From NCBI GenBank assembly GCA_013151585.1, contig JAADHY010000109.1:4567-10986 (forward strand): a stretch of 6,420 nt of DNA, written 5' to 3'. The notes under the pieces are model-generated. The model saw only the letters and a program-made list of their open reading frames with translations, did not search any database and was not told the origin of the DNA. This DNA is from Planctomycetota bacterium. GTDB taxonomy: Bacteria; Planctomycetota; Planctomycetia; Planctomycetales; Planctomycetaceae. This document shows positions 6,241 through 6,420 of the stretch, piece by piece. How positions within the stretch are numbered: the stretch's first letter is position 1; every line of letters starts with the position of its first letter. The translations under genes were made by a program, and so were the position numbers.

Positions 6241-6420
6241 TCAAATGAACCAGAAGGCCGAGGAACGCAATTTCGGGAACCTTTCGCGAGCGATCGAGCG
6301 CTCTTGATTATTGTCGTTGAGCGGCGTCAGAATATCAATCACACGCTCAGAACGGCGGACGACATGGCCATCGAGAGGTTTGAACAGCTCATCCGGAGAG
6401 ACCCAGCGCGGCGCGGCTTG
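6241..6420 (-). CDS. C-terminal 59 residues of an unrecognised protein, 5' end outside window
   Basis: Reading the minus strand from the window edge gives 59 open codons ending at TGA 6243-6241. The composition is protein-like: it includes APRWVSPDELFKPLDGHVV, a run VIDILTPLNDNNQ and an aromatic C-terminus AFWFI, with normal charged-residue balance. The 4-nt gap to the Rieske ATG (TGAAGAAATG) strongly suggests one transcript and possible translational coupling. I recognise no domain or motif in this fragment and assign no function. The opposite strand is also open here (180 nt), but lacks a comparable gene-junction signal. Being the likely first or an early gene of the cluster, it may be an assembly or regulatory factor, or merely a neighbour; that is a guess. 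Confidence 0.7.
   Translation of the reverse strand, partial: QAAPRWVSPDELFKPLDGHVVRRSERVIDILTPLNDNNQERSIARERFPKLRSSAFWFI

Noticed and set aside
6241..6420. Plus-strand open stretch with ATG at 6364 as a divergent gene start
   Set aside because: The frame is open to the window edge, but the minus strand is also open with a better protein-like composition and a 4-nt gene junction. Both are unlikely to be real.
1..6420. CRISPR array, insertion sequence, tRNA, rRNA, toxin-antitoxin or defence system
   Set aside because: No direct-repeat array, terminal inverted repeats, transposase motifs, tRNA-like cloverleaf or related protein signatures were seen. The window is a respiratory operon.

Overview
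The window carries one gene cluster, read entirely on the minus strand (right to left in window coordinates). It encodes a quinol-oxidising Rieske/cytochrome b (bc-type) complex. Protein-level features point to a planctomycete, probably Pirellulales-like: split cytochrome b, a greatly enlarged cytochrome b C-terminal subunit, and a giant membrane-anchored multihaem cytochrome c where cytochrome c1 would normally be. The wording of the haem domains (for example YGCFGCHxIxGF, RMPHF) also resembles the large planctomycete cytochrome c proteins I know. The DNA looks GC-rich, as judged by eye. The assignment rests on recognition and was not searched.

Layout in transcription order: (1) 6420-6241, the last 59 codons of an unrecognised gene that enters from outside the window. 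(2) 6236-5571, a Rieske iron-sulphur protein starting 4 nt after that stop codon. (3) A 308-nt non-coding gap with two GC-rich hairpins. (4) 5262-4489, a cytochrome b6-like subunit holding both b haems. (5) 4360-2960 (possibly from a GTG at 4429), the cytochrome b C-terminal / subunit IV-like protein with about ten membrane segments. (6) 2914 to beyond position 1, at least 971 residues of a cytochrome c with an N-terminal membrane anchor, a long coiled coil and six CXXCH haem sites. Its 3' end lies outside the window.

Inferred joint function: the Rieske protein and the two cytochrome b parts oxidise quinol, probably menaquinol. One electron passes through the 2Fe-2S cluster to the multihaem cytochrome, which would replace cytochrome c1 and perhaps the soluble carrier. 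The other passes across the membrane through haems bL and bH, and perhaps a covalent haem ci.

The complex is a mosaic. The cytochrome b has b6f-type marks: a cysteine at the b6 haem-ci position and 14 residues between the helix-D histidines. The Qo-site PEWY motif is replaced by APWY, and the Rieske cluster loop has Phe in place of the potential-raising Tyr. I found no mobile element, CRISPR array, tRNA, rRNA or defence-type system. The long plus-strand reading frames are antisense shadows.
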